From an uncultured Actinomycetes bacterium (GTDB lineage: Bacteria > Actinomycetota > Actinomycetes > Nanopelagicales > Nanopelagicaceae), in contig CAILJM010000025.1 of NCBI GenBank assembly GCA_903834515.1, positions 1 through 64,000 on the forward strand: a DNA stretch of 64,000 nucleotides, given 5' to 3'. The notes beneath the pieces were generated by a model. The model had not been told where the DNA came from. It made no database searches and saw only the letters and a list, made by a program, of their open reading frames with translations. Shown here piece by piece: positions 14,780-23,102 of the stretch; position 1 is the first letter of the stretch; every line of letters begins with the position of its first letter. The translations under genes were made by a program, and so were the position numbers.

Positions 14780-15340
14780 TTATGAATTCTTTAAAAATGA
14801 TGCGAGATCTTCTGGGGTATCGAGATCATTTCCAGTTGCGAGATCTGCGAGAGGGATGTATCGAATATCGCTGCGCCCCTTGAGAAAATTGCGGGCCCCA
14901 ATATCCCCGCGGGCGCTCTCGATGACCGCCTGCCAATGTTCGCGCCCAATCTTTACCGGATGTCCGGCTCGCCCTTCAAACTCCCCCATCACCAATGTCG
15001 CTGGCTCTAAGGCAACGCGAGCGAGCGCAGGAGCGGTAATCCCCGGGATATCTACCAATGAAATAAGTACAGAATCGTGTTCTTGAAACGCAGAGATGGC
15101 GATGAGTCCAGCGCGGAGTGAACTACCCATACCTTCTTCCCACTCTGGATTTACAACAATGTGGGCGCGCTCGATCTCGCCCACCCATGCACCAAGAACG
15201 ACAAAGACTTCGGTGATTCCAGCATCATGAAAAGCTTTTATAGCTCGATCGACGAGCCGCATGCCATCAATTTCAACAAGTGCTTTTGGTACCCCCATAC
15301 GGGAGCCTGATCCGGCCGCCAAGAGCAATCCAACGATCAT
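14780..15340 (-). CDS. mocA: Molybdenum cofactor cytidylyltransferase MocA-like
   Basis: 186 aa. NTP-transferase (MobA-like) fold. The nucleotide-binding motif is LLAAGSGSRMGVPKAL at residues 5-20, the metal-binding segment is SLVDIPG near 95, and the late motifs are GHPVKIG and the NDLDTPEDL C-terminus. MocA adds CMP to Mo-molybdopterin to give the MCD form used by CO dehydrogenase. This fits the CoxL family, which binds MCD; GMP transfer (MobA) is the alternative but less likely given context. Leaderless start at ATG 15340, divergent from xdhC with only 16 bp between them. Confidence 0.88.
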   Translation of the reverse strand: MIVGLLLAAGSGSRMGVPKALVEIDGMRLVDRAIKAFHDAGITEVFVVLGAWVGEIERAHIVVNPEWEEGMGSSLRAGLIAISAFQEHDSVLISLVDIPGITAPALARVALEPATLVMGEFEGRAGHPVKIGREHWQAVIESARGDIGARNFLKGRSDIRYIPLADLATGNDLDTPEDLASFLKNS

Positions 15341-15343
15341 CGA

Positions 15344-15349
15344 TATACT
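15344..15349 (+). promoter_or_regulatory. -10 box of leaderless xdhC promoter
   Basis: TATACT, 7 nt before ATG 15357. It shares bases 15347-15349 with the -10 box of the divergent mocA promoter. Confidence 0.6.
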
Positions 15350-15352
15350 CTA
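15347..15352 (-). promoter_or_regulatory. -10 box of leaderless mocA promoter
   Basis: TAGAGT on the minus strand, 6 nt before ATG 15340. It overlaps the xdhC -10 box, so the two polymerases cannot bind at once. Confidence 0.6.
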
Positions 15353-15356
15353 AGGC

Positions 15357-16493
15357 ATGCGCGAGATCATCGACGAGATACTTCCTCATTACATCTCACG
15401 TCTTCCCTTTGCGATAGCAACCGTCACTCGTACCTGGAGTTCAGCGCCCCGCCCTGTTGGTGCAGCCATGGCCGTTACGCAAAATGGTGAAGCGATTGGC
15501 AGCGTCTCCGGAGGTTGCGTCGAGGGAGCCGTTCATGAGGCAGCCCTTGAGGTACTCAAGACTGGCGTTCCTCAATTAGTCTCGTACGGCGTCAGCGATG
15601 ACAATGCATTTTCAGTTGGGCTTACTTGTGGTGGCACGATTGAACTCTTTATCCAGCTTATAGATCCACAGAGTTTTGCCGATTTTACCGATGTCGTCGA
15701 GGCAATCTCGTTAAAGAAGGCGATCGCCGTTGCCACGCTCATTAGTGGGGCTGAAGGTATTGGCCGTCGAATCGTTCTTACCCCCGAATCCTCAACTGGC
15801 TCGCTCGGTAATACCGGTCTTGACGAGGCAGTCCTTGAGGGTGCTCGCGGCTTATTGAGCCAAGGCACAACAAAGACTCTCAAAGTCGGCCCACAGGGCG
15901 AGCGACGCGTCGATGATTTAGCAATCTTCGTTGAATCATTCTCTCCGCCACCGCACATGATTGTCTTCGGTGCAATTGATTTCGCAGCCGCCGTAGCTCG
16001 TATCGGAAAATTCATGGGCTATTTCGTCACCGTTTGTGATGCCCGTCCACTCTTTGCCACAAAGCGGCGCTTCCCAGATGCTGATGAGGTCATCGTTGAT
16101 TGGCCCCATCGCTATCTTCCAACGGCTTCCGTCGATGAGCGAACTGTTATTTGCGTCCTCACGCACGACCCGAAATTTGATGTACCAGTCTTAGAGATCG
16201 CACTTCGAAGTAAGGCCGGATATATCGGCGCGATGGGTAGTCGTCGAACCCACCACGACCGCCTCGAACGCTTACGTGAAATTGGTATGACAGATGCAGA
16301 GATCAACCGCCTCCGCTCACCGATTGGCTTAGATATCGGCGCGCGCACACCTGAAGAGACTGCGGTCTCCATCGCAGCCGAAATCATCTCTGATATCGTC
16401 GGAGGAAGTAACCAACCATTACGCGAAGGAACCGAACCTATTCACCGTCGCTCACTCGCAAGTGAAGAAGAGCCTGCGCCAAAAGTTTCTTAG
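15357..16493 (+). CDS. XdhC/CoxI family Moco maturation protein (canonical copy)
   Basis: 378 aa. Two-domain XdhC family protein. The N-terminal domain has WSSAPRPVGAAMAV and the SGGCVEGAV motif with the conserved Cys. The C-terminal Rossmann domain has MIVFGAIDFAAAVARIGKFMG, then GYIGAMGSRRTHHDR and GLDIGARTPEETAVSI. XdhC proteins bind the molybdenum cofactor and hand it, after sulfuration, to the hydroxylase. This is the most canonical of the three copies in the window. It is a single-gene unit that converges on moeA with 8 bp between stops. Confidence 0.9.
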   Translation: MREIIDEILPHYISRLPFAIATVTRTWSSAPRPVGAAMAVTQNGEAIGSVSGGCVEGAVHEAALEVLKTGVPQLVSYGVSDDNAFSVGLTCGGTIELFIQLIDPQSFADFTDVVEAISLKKAIAVATLISGAEGIGRRIVLTPESSTGSLGNTGLDEAVLEGARGLLSQGTTKTLKVGPQGERRVDDLAIFVESFSPPPHMIVFGAIDFAAAVARIGKFMGYFVTVCDARPLFATKRRFPDADEVIVDWPHRYLPTASVDERTVICVLTHDPKFDVPVLEIALRSKAGYIGAMGSRRTHHDRLERLREIGMTDAEINRLRSPIGLDIGARTPEETAVSIAAEIISDIVGGSNQPLREGTEPIHRRSLASEEEPAPKVS

Positions 16494-16501
16494 CGGTATT
16501 G

Positions 16502-17662
16502 CTAGAGACTGATCCAACGAACATCTGTGCCTGCTGCATGCTCACCTGGCTGCACGAGTGCAAAGCCATCTGCCGAAGCTACTCCTCGCAGCATTGCAGA
16601 ATTTAAATACTGAGTCGAAGTAAATATATTTCCATCCAAGTTTCCCGGCAGAAGTCGCGAGAAATTAGCAGCGGTTTTGATTGGTTCAGAGAGTTGTACG
16701 GTCTTTAATCTCTCGTGATTTCGACCAGCGATTGAAAAGAGAACCACTCGCCCAAGTGAAGTGAGTGCAGCGAGCGCTGATTGCGGGTTTCCCGGAAGAT
16801 CCACGAGCGCAACCTTCCTATCGCCCACTTGTAATTCAGAGATCAATATGTGGTAACCAGGACGCATACGAACACAATCGACAAGATATTTCGCCTTGAT
16901 TCGCTCCAGAAGTGGGCGAATGAAATCTTGTGCCCCGTCGGCGGTGCCACCGGTTGTGAAAATAATATCTACATTCGCTAGCGCTCCACTCACCGCGCCA
17001 TGCAGCGTATCGAGATCATCGAGCACAAAGGCCGAGCTCACCATTTCACTTCCATAGCTGCTAATCAACGATGGCAACTGTGGGCCGAGTGCATCTCGAA
17101 TCCCACCATCAAAGGGAACGCCTTCATGAAGTAGTTCATCGCCAAGGAAGAAGATTGCAACTCGTGGAACTTTTCGAACCCTTATCTGGTCGTGACCGGT
17201 TGCTGCGAGCAGACCCACCATTGCAGGTTTTAACTTCTCTCCGGCAGGAATAAGTAAATCTCCGCGCTTACTTTCCAATGCCGCGGGACGAAAGTTCGCA
17301 CCTTCGAGAGCCTCGCCTGAAACTTCGTCGCCAATCTCGGTTGCATCTTCCCAAGGCAGAATTGATGTGCAGCCTTCTGGGATCACACCTCCGGTGCCAA
17401 TTCGCATGCACTCACCAGATTTCAACGCGTATGAACTTCGCTTCCCGGTTGAAACAACGCCGACTTTTTTCCAAGGGGCAGCCCCTGATACCGCCCAACC
17501 ATCCATAGATGATGTTGCATACGCTGGCAGGTCGCACAATGAGAAGAGATCCTCAGCAGTTATTCTGCCGACTGCAGAAGAGATGGCCACGCTCTCAGCA
17601 CCAAGAGCGCTAAAAGATTGTGAGGCAATAGCGAACGCCTCATCAAAACTTCCTTCGCGCAT
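16502..17662 (-). CDS. moeA: Molybdopterin molybdenumtransferase MoeA
   Basis: 386 aa. Inserts molybdate into adenylylated molybdopterin. Signature segments are TSSMDGWAV near residue 50, the IIFTTGGTADGAQDFI MoCF motif near 230, the RMRPG motif and the LVDLPGNPQSAL motif near 290-300. The C-terminal domain IV is present. It is the last gene of the moeZ-xdhC-small membrane protein-moeA operon, with GGGAAG before ATG 17662 as a plausible SD. Confidence 0.95.
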   Translation of the reverse strand: MREGSFDEAFAIASQSFSALGAESVAISSAVGRITAEDLFSLCDLPAYATSSMDGWAVSGAAPWKKVGVVSTGKRSSYALKSGECMRIGTGGVIPEGCTSILPWEDATEIGDEVSGEALEGANFRPAALESKRGDLLIPAGEKLKPAMVGLLAATGHDQIRVRKVPRVAIFFLGDELLHEGVPFDGGIRDALGPQLPSLISSYGSEMVSSAFVLDDLDTLHGAVSGALANVDIIFTTGGTADGAQDFIRPLLERIKAKYLVDCVRMRPGYHILISELQVGDRKVALVDLPGNPQSALAALTSLGRVVLFSIAGRNHERLKTVQLSEPIKTAANFSRLLPGNLDGNIFTSTQYLNSAMLRGVASADGFALVQPGEHAAGTDVRWISL

Positions 17663-17674
17663 GGATATCTTCCC

Positions 17675-17860
17675 TTACTTCTTTGCGGCGAGCAGGTCTT
17701 CTAAATTCTTTAGCCGCTTATGCATGACGAAATGGAAGTAGATCATTCCAATATCAAAGATCACCATCACGCCCATCAGGATCCACATCACATTCATTTC
17801 CATCCGATCACTCGCGACGTTAGCTCCGGTAAGCATTTGCATAGTCGAATTAAATACCAT
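17675..17860 (-). CDS. Small membrane protein (61 aa) between xdhC and moeA
   Basis: One membrane helix, very rich in methionine (NVMWILMGVMVIFDIGMIYFHFVMH, about residues 23-47), followed by a short basic/coiled tail (KRLKNLEDLLAAKK). I chose ATG 17860, which overlaps the upstream gene by 11 bp; ATG 17842 is equally possible and removes six residues. Not a family I recognise. The Met and His residues in the helix could in theory bind metal, but this is weak. Placed in a Moco maturation operon. Confidence 0.65.
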   Translation of the reverse strand: MVFNSTMQMLTGANVASDRMEMNVMWILMGVMVIFDIGMIYFHFVMHKRLKNLEDLLAAKK

Positions 17861-18761
17861 TGATCACAGCTAAGGCTTGCGCCAAAACTGAGATCGCGAC
17901 TTCTATGGGCTTTGCGGCGCCAATGGGAAATCCGGCAGGACCATGAATGCGGGAAAGGTCGGTGATTTCACGATAAGCGAGCCAATCAGCTCGGTTCTCT
18001 TGCATTTTTTGCGAGCCTAGAGCACCGATATATCCAGCTTTGCTTTCAAGTGCATAAGCAAGCGCGCGGCTTGAGCTCTCGACCTCGTGACCGGTAACAA
18101 CGACAGAATCGATGACAGAGAGCGTCGCGCAAACTCCTGCGAAATTATCAGGCCGAGTCTCCATTGCAACCTGCCAGCCCATCGCCTCGGCTAGCCCTGC
18201 AATCGCCTGCGGCATTGGCCCATCCCCATAAATCGCAATCTTTCGTAACGGCACAAAGATGGTGATCTGACGATTTTCAAGGAGAACGGTTGTTGGTTTC
18301 TGGCTTTCAAATTTCTCAACGAGTTCGGGATCTGCCGCAACGATCGAGGCTGAGTTAAAACTCTCGACTTTGGTAATTTCGTCGCCACTTACGTGCAGAT
18401 CAAGTGCAATCTTCTCTCTTTCAAGAAATGATCCCCAAAGATCTGGATCAAAGAGATCTGCTGGCACCACGGCAAATGTGAGGTGAGTTCCCACTGCAAT
18501 TCCTGAAAGAGTGGATTCAAGTGGCGTAACTTCGCACTCCACAATTCGACCTACGCTCAACTTACGCGAGGCGATCTCCGAGAATCTGCCATCGAAGGCG
18601 CCATTGAAGAGTGATCCAAGCTTGCCGCCACCCGGTGTAAAGACAACTGCATCATTGCGATTGCTCGATACTATGGATAAATCTGAAGTGATGAGCCAGG
18701 CGATATCAGCTCTCGTCCTAGAGCGTACGAAGGCGCCGACACTTAACGCGATGTCATACAT
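17850..18761 (-). CDS. Divergent XdhC-family protein (third copy)
   Basis: 303 aa. The C-terminal Rossmann domain is clear (KIAIYGDGPMPQAIAGLAEAMG, then AGYIGALGSQKMQENRADWL and GFPIGAAKPIEVAISV). The N-terminal half is degenerate: at the site of the usual GGC motif it reads GGGKLGSLFNGAFDGRF, without the conserved cysteine. It may act in a complex with another XdhC, or have a different substrate. It overlaps the moeZ-like gene by 8 bp and lies in the same operon as moeA, so a cofactor-related role is likely. Confidence 0.8.
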   Translation of the reverse strand: MYDIALSVGAFVRSRTRADIAWLITSDLSIVSSNRNDAVVFTPGGGKLGSLFNGAFDGRFSEIASRKLSVGRIVECEVTPLESTLSGIAVGTHLTFAVVPADLFDPDLWGSFLEREKIALDLHVSGDEITKVESFNSASIVAADPELVEKFESQKPTTVLLENRQITIFVPLRKIAIYGDGPMPQAIAGLAEAMGWQVAMETRPDNFAGVCATLSVIDSVVVTGHEVESSSRALAYALESKAGYIGALGSQKMQENRADWLAYREITDLSRIHGPAGFPIGAAKPIEVAISVLAQALAVINGI

Positions 18762-19899
18762 GTTGGGAGTATAGATCCCACGCTTGAATCCCGCCCGCCA
18801 AGCTCACGACTTCGGTAAAGCCCGCTTGAAATAATGCGTCCGCGCAGTGCAGGGATCGAACGCCTGATCGACAATACAGAACAATCGGAAGTTCTCGGGA
18901 AATCCTCTCGATTGAGCTGCCATCAAAGATCTCACCCTGCGGAATAAGAGCTGCGCCATCGATATATCCCTGACTCCACTCCTCAACTTCGCGAACATCG
19001 ATAAGTTGGAATTGGGCCGCCGAACTTCTCATTGCAGCCAAGTCGTGGACCGAGATTTCTGGTGTCGCGCCAGCGTTATGTGTGAAGAGCGAGAGAGAGC
19101 AGAAGGATTCATAGTCAGGTAAAAGTTCGCTTTGGGTTGCGTTCTCTCCGCAGAGCGTGCACTCTGGATTTCGATTAAGTGAGATTACTTCGCTCTCTGC
19201 ACTCAAAGCATCATAGGTGAGGACTCTTCCGATGAGTGGATTGCCAACTCCGGTAATCAACTTGATCACCTCGGTGGCTTGTAAAGAGCCGATAGTGCCG
19301 CAGAGCGAACCAAAGACTCCACCAGTTGCACAATTCGGTGCCAACTCTTTCGCGGGTGGTTCAGGATGAAGGCATCGATAACAAGGGCCAGCTGGCGCGC
19401 AAAAAACTGAAACTTGTCCATCAAATCGATATACCGATCCCCATATGCATGGCCGTTTAGCCAAGAAGCAGGCATCGTTTATTAGGTATCGCGTCGCGAA
19501 GTTATCGGTTGCATCGATCACAAGATCATAAGATTCAATGATTTGCAGAGCATTCTCGCGAGTTAAGCCATCTTGATGAAGCACTACATCGATGGCTGAA
19601 TTGATCTTATTAATGGATGCACGTGCACTCTCAGTTTTGAGTGAACCAACATCACCTTCGCCGTGAATGATCTGTCGTTGCAAGTTTGAGAGATCGACAG
19701 AATCGAAGTCGACGATTCCGATCGTACCGACACCGGCTGCTGCCAAGTAGAGAAGAACGGGGGAACCTAGGCCACCTGCTCCGATGCAGAGCACCTTCGC
19801 AGATTTAAGTCGAAGTTGTCCTGCTTCACCGATTCCCGGAAGAACGAGATGACGGCCATAGCGATGCCGCTCATCGGGGGCGAGTTTGGCTTCGTTCAC
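18754..19899 (-). CDS. moeZ: MoeZ-like adenylyltransferase/sulfurtransferase (MoeB domain plus rhodanese)
   Basis: 381 aa from GTG 19899. The N-terminal MoeB/ThiF domain has RHRYGRHLVLPGIGEAGQ and the nucleotide motif GAGGLG (40-45), with zinc-binding pairs CYRC and CTLC. The C-terminal rhodanese domain (about residues 285-381) has the active loop CRSGVRS with C343. Such fusions adenylylate the C-terminal glycine of MoaD-like carriers and then convert it to a thiocarboxylate. An upstream start would add 43 residues unlike the family. GTG 19899 follows TACGCT by 6 nt. Heads the four-gene operon ending in moeA. Confidence 0.92.
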   Translation of the reverse strand: MNEAKLAPDERHRYGRHLVLPGIGEAGQLRLKSAKVLCIGAGGLGSPVLLYLAAAGVGTIGIVDFDSVDLSNLQRQIIHGEGDVGSLKTESARASINKINSAIDVVLHQDGLTRENALQIIESYDLVIDATDNFATRYLINDACFLAKRPCIWGSVYRFDGQVSVFCAPAGPCYRCLHPEPPAKELAPNCATGGVFGSLCGTIGSLQATEVIKLITGVGNPLIGRVLTYDALSAESEVISLNRNPECTLCGENATQSELLPDYESFCSLSLFTHNAGATPEISVHDLAAMRSSAAQFQLIDVREVEEWSQGYIDGAALIPQGEIFDGSSIERISRELPIVLYCRSGVRSLHCADALFQAGFTEVVSLAGGIQAWDLYSQHV

Positions 19900-19905
19900 G
19901 AGTAA

Positions 19906-19911
19906 AGCGTA
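19906..19911 (-). promoter_or_regulatory. -10 box of leaderless moeZ operon promoter
   Basis: TACGCT on the minus strand, 6 nt before GTG 19899. The same hexamer precedes tetR at 63735. Confidence 0.6.
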
Positions 19912-19962
19912 TCCAAATAAATATTTGTGGCGACTTCCGAGAAACTGTACGAAGATAGCGGG

Positions 19963-21552
19963 ATGAATCGAACAACTACTCATCGCGGAATCGTCTACGC
20001 AAAGAAGGGTGGTGCAGCCGCTTCTCAACCGTTAGCGGTCTCAGCAGCGCTGAAGATTCTTGAGGCTGGAGGCTCCTTTATCGATGCTGGGATTGCACTC
20101 TCAGCCGTAATCTCTGTGATTGAACCAGGTGCATCCGGGCTCGGTGGAGATATCTTTCTCGTTACCCACCACGCAGCGACCAGAGAAAATCTGGCATTTA
20201 ATGGCTCAGGTGAAGCACCGCACGGCGCCACTCGAGAAGCATTTGATGGTGAAATCCCGATTCACGGCTTTAAGGCAGCGACTGTTCCGAGCGTGGTCTC
20301 CGGCTGGTTCGCCGCCCACGAACGCTATGGAAAGCTACCTATGGAGCAGATCTTGGCGCCTGCAATCGATTATGCTGAAAATGGATTCCCGGCGAACAAG
20401 GGCTTTATCGGCCGCATTAAGTGGCATCTAGAACAGTACCCAGAGACAACCCTATTTCGTGATCTTGGCATTTCTTCAGATCTGAAACTGGGCGAAGTAG
20501 TGACGAATAAAGAGATGGCGTGGGTCTTACGCGAAATTATCGCCACAGGTCGCCACGCTTTTTATGATGGCTCTATCGCCCAAAAGTTAATTTCTGGAAC
20601 CGATGGTTGGTTTAACGCCGAAGATTTGGCAGCACACAGAACACGGGTCTCTGCGCCGCTTTCAATTAAGTATCGTGATTTTCTTGTCCACGGAAATCCA
20701 CCTCCTACTCAAGGCATGATTTTGATGGAGCAGCTTCTGATCGCAAACTCATTTACGAAATCTGATATGAGTCAGGCAGATTGGTTGCACATGCAGGTCG
20801 AAGCGAAGAAGATCGCATTTAGCGATCGAAACGCAATCATTGCCGACCCAGAGATAACCCCTGTTGATGTTGACTCTATTTTGAATGCATCTCACATCGC
20901 AAAGCGCGCAGCAGGTATCGATATGAGCAAGGCGGATAACCGAAGTGAAAGTCCCGCCGAAGGAAGCGACACGACTTATTTTCTCGTTGCTGACAGTGAA
21001 GGAAATGCTGTTTCTTGGATTCAATCGGTCTTTCATGGTTTTGGCGCATCATGGGTGGTCCCTGGCACGGGAATGATTCTCAATAATCGCCTTACCGGAT
21101 TTAACCTCGATCCCCGCTCACCAAATTACATCGCACCAGGAAAACGTCCGGCACATACGCTTCAGGCATTTACCGTCACAAACCCTGATGGAACTTTGAA
21201 ATATGTTGGTGGCACCCCAGGAGCAAATGTTCAGGTCCAGACAAACTTTCAACTTGTTACTGGCCTGATTGATGAAGGTATGTCGGTGCAGGAAGTCGCC
21301 GAGGCACCGCGGTGGATGCACTTATCCGATCCATCAACTTCTGCAGTCAATGAAGATATCAAGGGAGTTCTCTCTATCGAATCAAGATTTGGCGATGGCG
21401 TCATCGAAGATCTTCGCGGCCGAGGGCATGAGGTTGTTGTTCTCCCAGAGTATGGACATGCCTCCTCGGTTCAAGTCCTAGAGGTACTCCCCTCGGGCGC
21501 CTTTGCAATTGGATCCGATCCTCGCGCCGAGGGTCATGCCGGTGGGATTTAA
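19963..21552 (+). CDS. Gamma-glutamyltransferase family protein
   Basis: 529 aa. N-terminal nucleophile hydrolase family; the precursor is expected to cleave itself before the catalytic threonine in EGSDTTYFLVAD (T337). The start GGAAASQPLAVSAALKILEAGG and the SGLGGDIFLV segment are typical, and the late GGTPGANVQVQTNFQLV motif is present. No signal peptide is visible, so a cytoplasmic amidase or acylase role on gamma-glutamyl or related compounds is as likely as secreted glutathione breakdown. The start is uncertain: ATG 19963 is preferred and GTG 19927 is possible. Divergent from the moeZ operon. Confidence 0.88.
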   Translation: MNRTTTHRGIVYAKKGGAAASQPLAVSAALKILEAGGSFIDAGIALSAVISVIEPGASGLGGDIFLVTHHAATRENLAFNGSGEAPHGATREAFDGEIPIHGFKAATVPSVVSGWFAAHERYGKLPMEQILAPAIDYAENGFPANKGFIGRIKWHLEQYPETTLFRDLGISSDLKLGEVVTNKEMAWVLREIIATGRHAFYDGSIAQKLISGTDGWFNAEDLAAHRTRVSAPLSIKYRDFLVHGNPPPTQGMILMEQLLIANSFTKSDMSQADWLHMQVEAKKIAFSDRNAIIADPEITPVDVDSILNASHIAKRAAGIDMSKADNRSESPAEGSDTTYFLVADSEGNAVSWIQSVFHGFGASWVVPGTGMILNNRLTGFNLDPRSPNYIAPGKRPAHTLQAFTVTNPDGTLKYVGGTPGANVQVQTNFQLVTGLIDEGMSVQEVAEAPRWMHLSDPSTSAVNEDIKGVLSIESRFGDGVIEDLRGRGHEVVVLPEYGHASSVQVLEVLPSGAFAIGSDPRAEGHAGGI

Positions 21553-21576
21553 ACCGCCCTTGAAATAGATCGGTTT
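21551..21576 (+). terminator. Weak terminator-like inverted repeat after the gamma-glutamyltransferase
   Basis: AAACCG and CGGTTT form a 6-bp stem with a 14-nt loop, followed by a short T run. It overlaps the stop codon. The stem is short, so the call is weak. Confidence 0.3.
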
Positions 21577-21581
21577 TTCCG

Positions 21582-21587
21582 TATGGT
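21582..21587 (+). promoter_or_regulatory. -10 box of leaderless tldD promoter
   Basis: TATGGT, 6 nt before ATG 21594. Confidence 0.55.
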
Positions 21588-21593
21588 TGGCCA

Positions 21594-23102
21594 ATGGTTA
21601 TATCTCAACAGGTCGATCAAGATTTCCTAGCACTCCCCCTTGATGCAGTCACAGATTCAGCGATCTCAACAGCGAGGGCGCTTGGTGCCTCACATGTCGA
21701 TGTCCGGATAGAAAGAGTTCGAACTGGCATCCTCGTTATAAGAAATATTGCAACCGAGACACAGAGTGACGATTCCGTATCAGGTGTCGGCGTTCGAGTA
21801 ATTGTCGATGGCTGCTGGGGTTTCGCCTCATCGCCTGAGATCAGCGTCGACATCGCTGCCCAATTAGCAAGAAGTGCAGTTGCAATGGCGAAGACGAGCA
21901 AACCGCTATCGACTGAAGCGATTGCTTTAGCACCAGAACCGATCTACCCACAGAAAACATGGGTAAGTGCTTATGAAATTGATCCGTTTACCGTCAGCGG
22001 TGACGAGCGGATATCTCGACTAACCGGCCTCAACGAAAAGTTGCTCAAAGCTGAAGGCGTTAACTTTGCCGAAGCATTCTCAATGTTTGTAAAGGAGCAG
22101 AAGCACTACGCCGATTCATATGGCACCTCGACTACACAGCAGCGAGTACGAATGCAGACTCAGATTGAAGCAGTAAATGTTGGTGATGAAGGGTTCGTAT
22201 CAATGCGCACGCTCGCACAACCGGCTGGCTTTGGTTGGGAGTGGATGGGTAACAAGCATTGGAACTGGGATGCAGAGATTGATGAGCTACCCACTCTGCT
22301 CGCGGAGAAAGTTGTCGCTCCATCTATCGAGGCTGGTCGCTACGACTTGTTGATTCATCCATCCAACCTCTGGCTCACAATCCACGAGTCAATTGGTCAC
22401 GCAACCGAGCTCGATCGCGCTCTGGGCTATGAGGCCAACTATGCAGGAACCTCGTTTGCCACCGTGGATAAGTTAGGTACTTTGAAGTACGGCTCAGAAC
22501 TTATGAATATTACGGGCGATCGCGTGACTCCTCATGGACTCTCGACCGTTGGCTGGGATGATGAAGGAGTTGAAGCCCAGAGTTGGGATATCGTCAAAGA
22601 TGGCGTACTTGTTGGGTACCAGCTTGATCGTCGAATCGCAGCTCGTGGTGGTCGTGATCGTTCAAATGGTTGTGCATTTGCTGACTCTCCGGCGCATGTA
22701 CCGATTCAGAGAATGCCGAATGTATCGCTGAAGGCGAATCCGCAAGGTCCGGATTTGGCGGGACTTATTGAATCTGTCGAAGATGGCATCATGATTAAGG
22801 GTGATAACTCCTGGTCAATCGATATGCAGAGATATAACTTCCAGTTCACCGGCCAGCAATTCCATAGAATTAAAAATGGAAACCTTGTTGGTCAGGTTAA
22901 GGATGTCGCCTATCAGGCAACGACAACAGATTTCTGGGGGTCGATGAAGCGGGTAGGCAACGAGAGTACGTGGGTCTTAGGTGGTGCATTCAACTGCGGT
23001 AAAGCACAACCAGGGCAAGTCGCTGCGGTAAGTCATGGTTGCCCAGCTGCGGTATTCGATCAAGTCAATGTTCTCAACACACGCGCGGAGGCCGGAAAAT
23101 GA
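21594..23102 (+). CDS. tldD: Metalloprotease TldD
   Basis: 502 aa. Zinc-dependent protease subunit of the TldD/TldE pair, which cleaves modified or unfolded small peptides. The zinc motif is HESIGH (H264, E265, H269) in a LWLTIHESIGHATELD context. The substrate-tunnel region and the C-terminal GGAFNCGKAQPGQ segment match the family. Followed by tldE with an ATGA overlap, as expected for an obligate heterodimer. Start by leaderless pattern. Confidence 0.95.
   Translation: MVISQQVDQDFLALPLDAVTDSAISTARALGASHVDVRIERVRTGILVIRNIATETQSDDSVSGVGVRVIVDGCWGFASSPEISVDIAAQLARSAVAMAKTSKPLSTEAIALAPEPIYPQKTWVSAYEIDPFTVSGDERISRLTGLNEKLLKAEGVNFAEAFSMFVKEQKHYADSYGTSTTQQRVRMQTQIEAVNVGDEGFVSMRTLAQPAGFGWEWMGNKHWNWDAEIDELPTLLAEKVVAPSIEAGRYDLLIHPSNLWLTIHESIGHATELDRALGYEANYAGTSFATVDKLGTLKYGSELMNITGDRVTPHGLSTVGWDDEGVEAQSWDIVKDGVLVGYQLDRRIAARGGRDRSNGCAFADSPAHVPIQRMPNVSLKANPQGPDLAGLIESVEDGIMIKGDNSWSIDMQRYNFQFTGQQFHRIKNGNLVGQVKDVAYQATTTDFWGSMKRVGNESTWVLGGAFNCGKAQPGQVAAVSHGCPAAVFDQVNVLNTRAEAGK

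Noticed and set aside
19927-19962. GTG 19927 as the gamma-glutamyltransferase start
   Set aside because: It adds 12 residues unlike the family and has neither an SD nor a -10 box at the right distance; ATG 19963 is preferred, though not proved.
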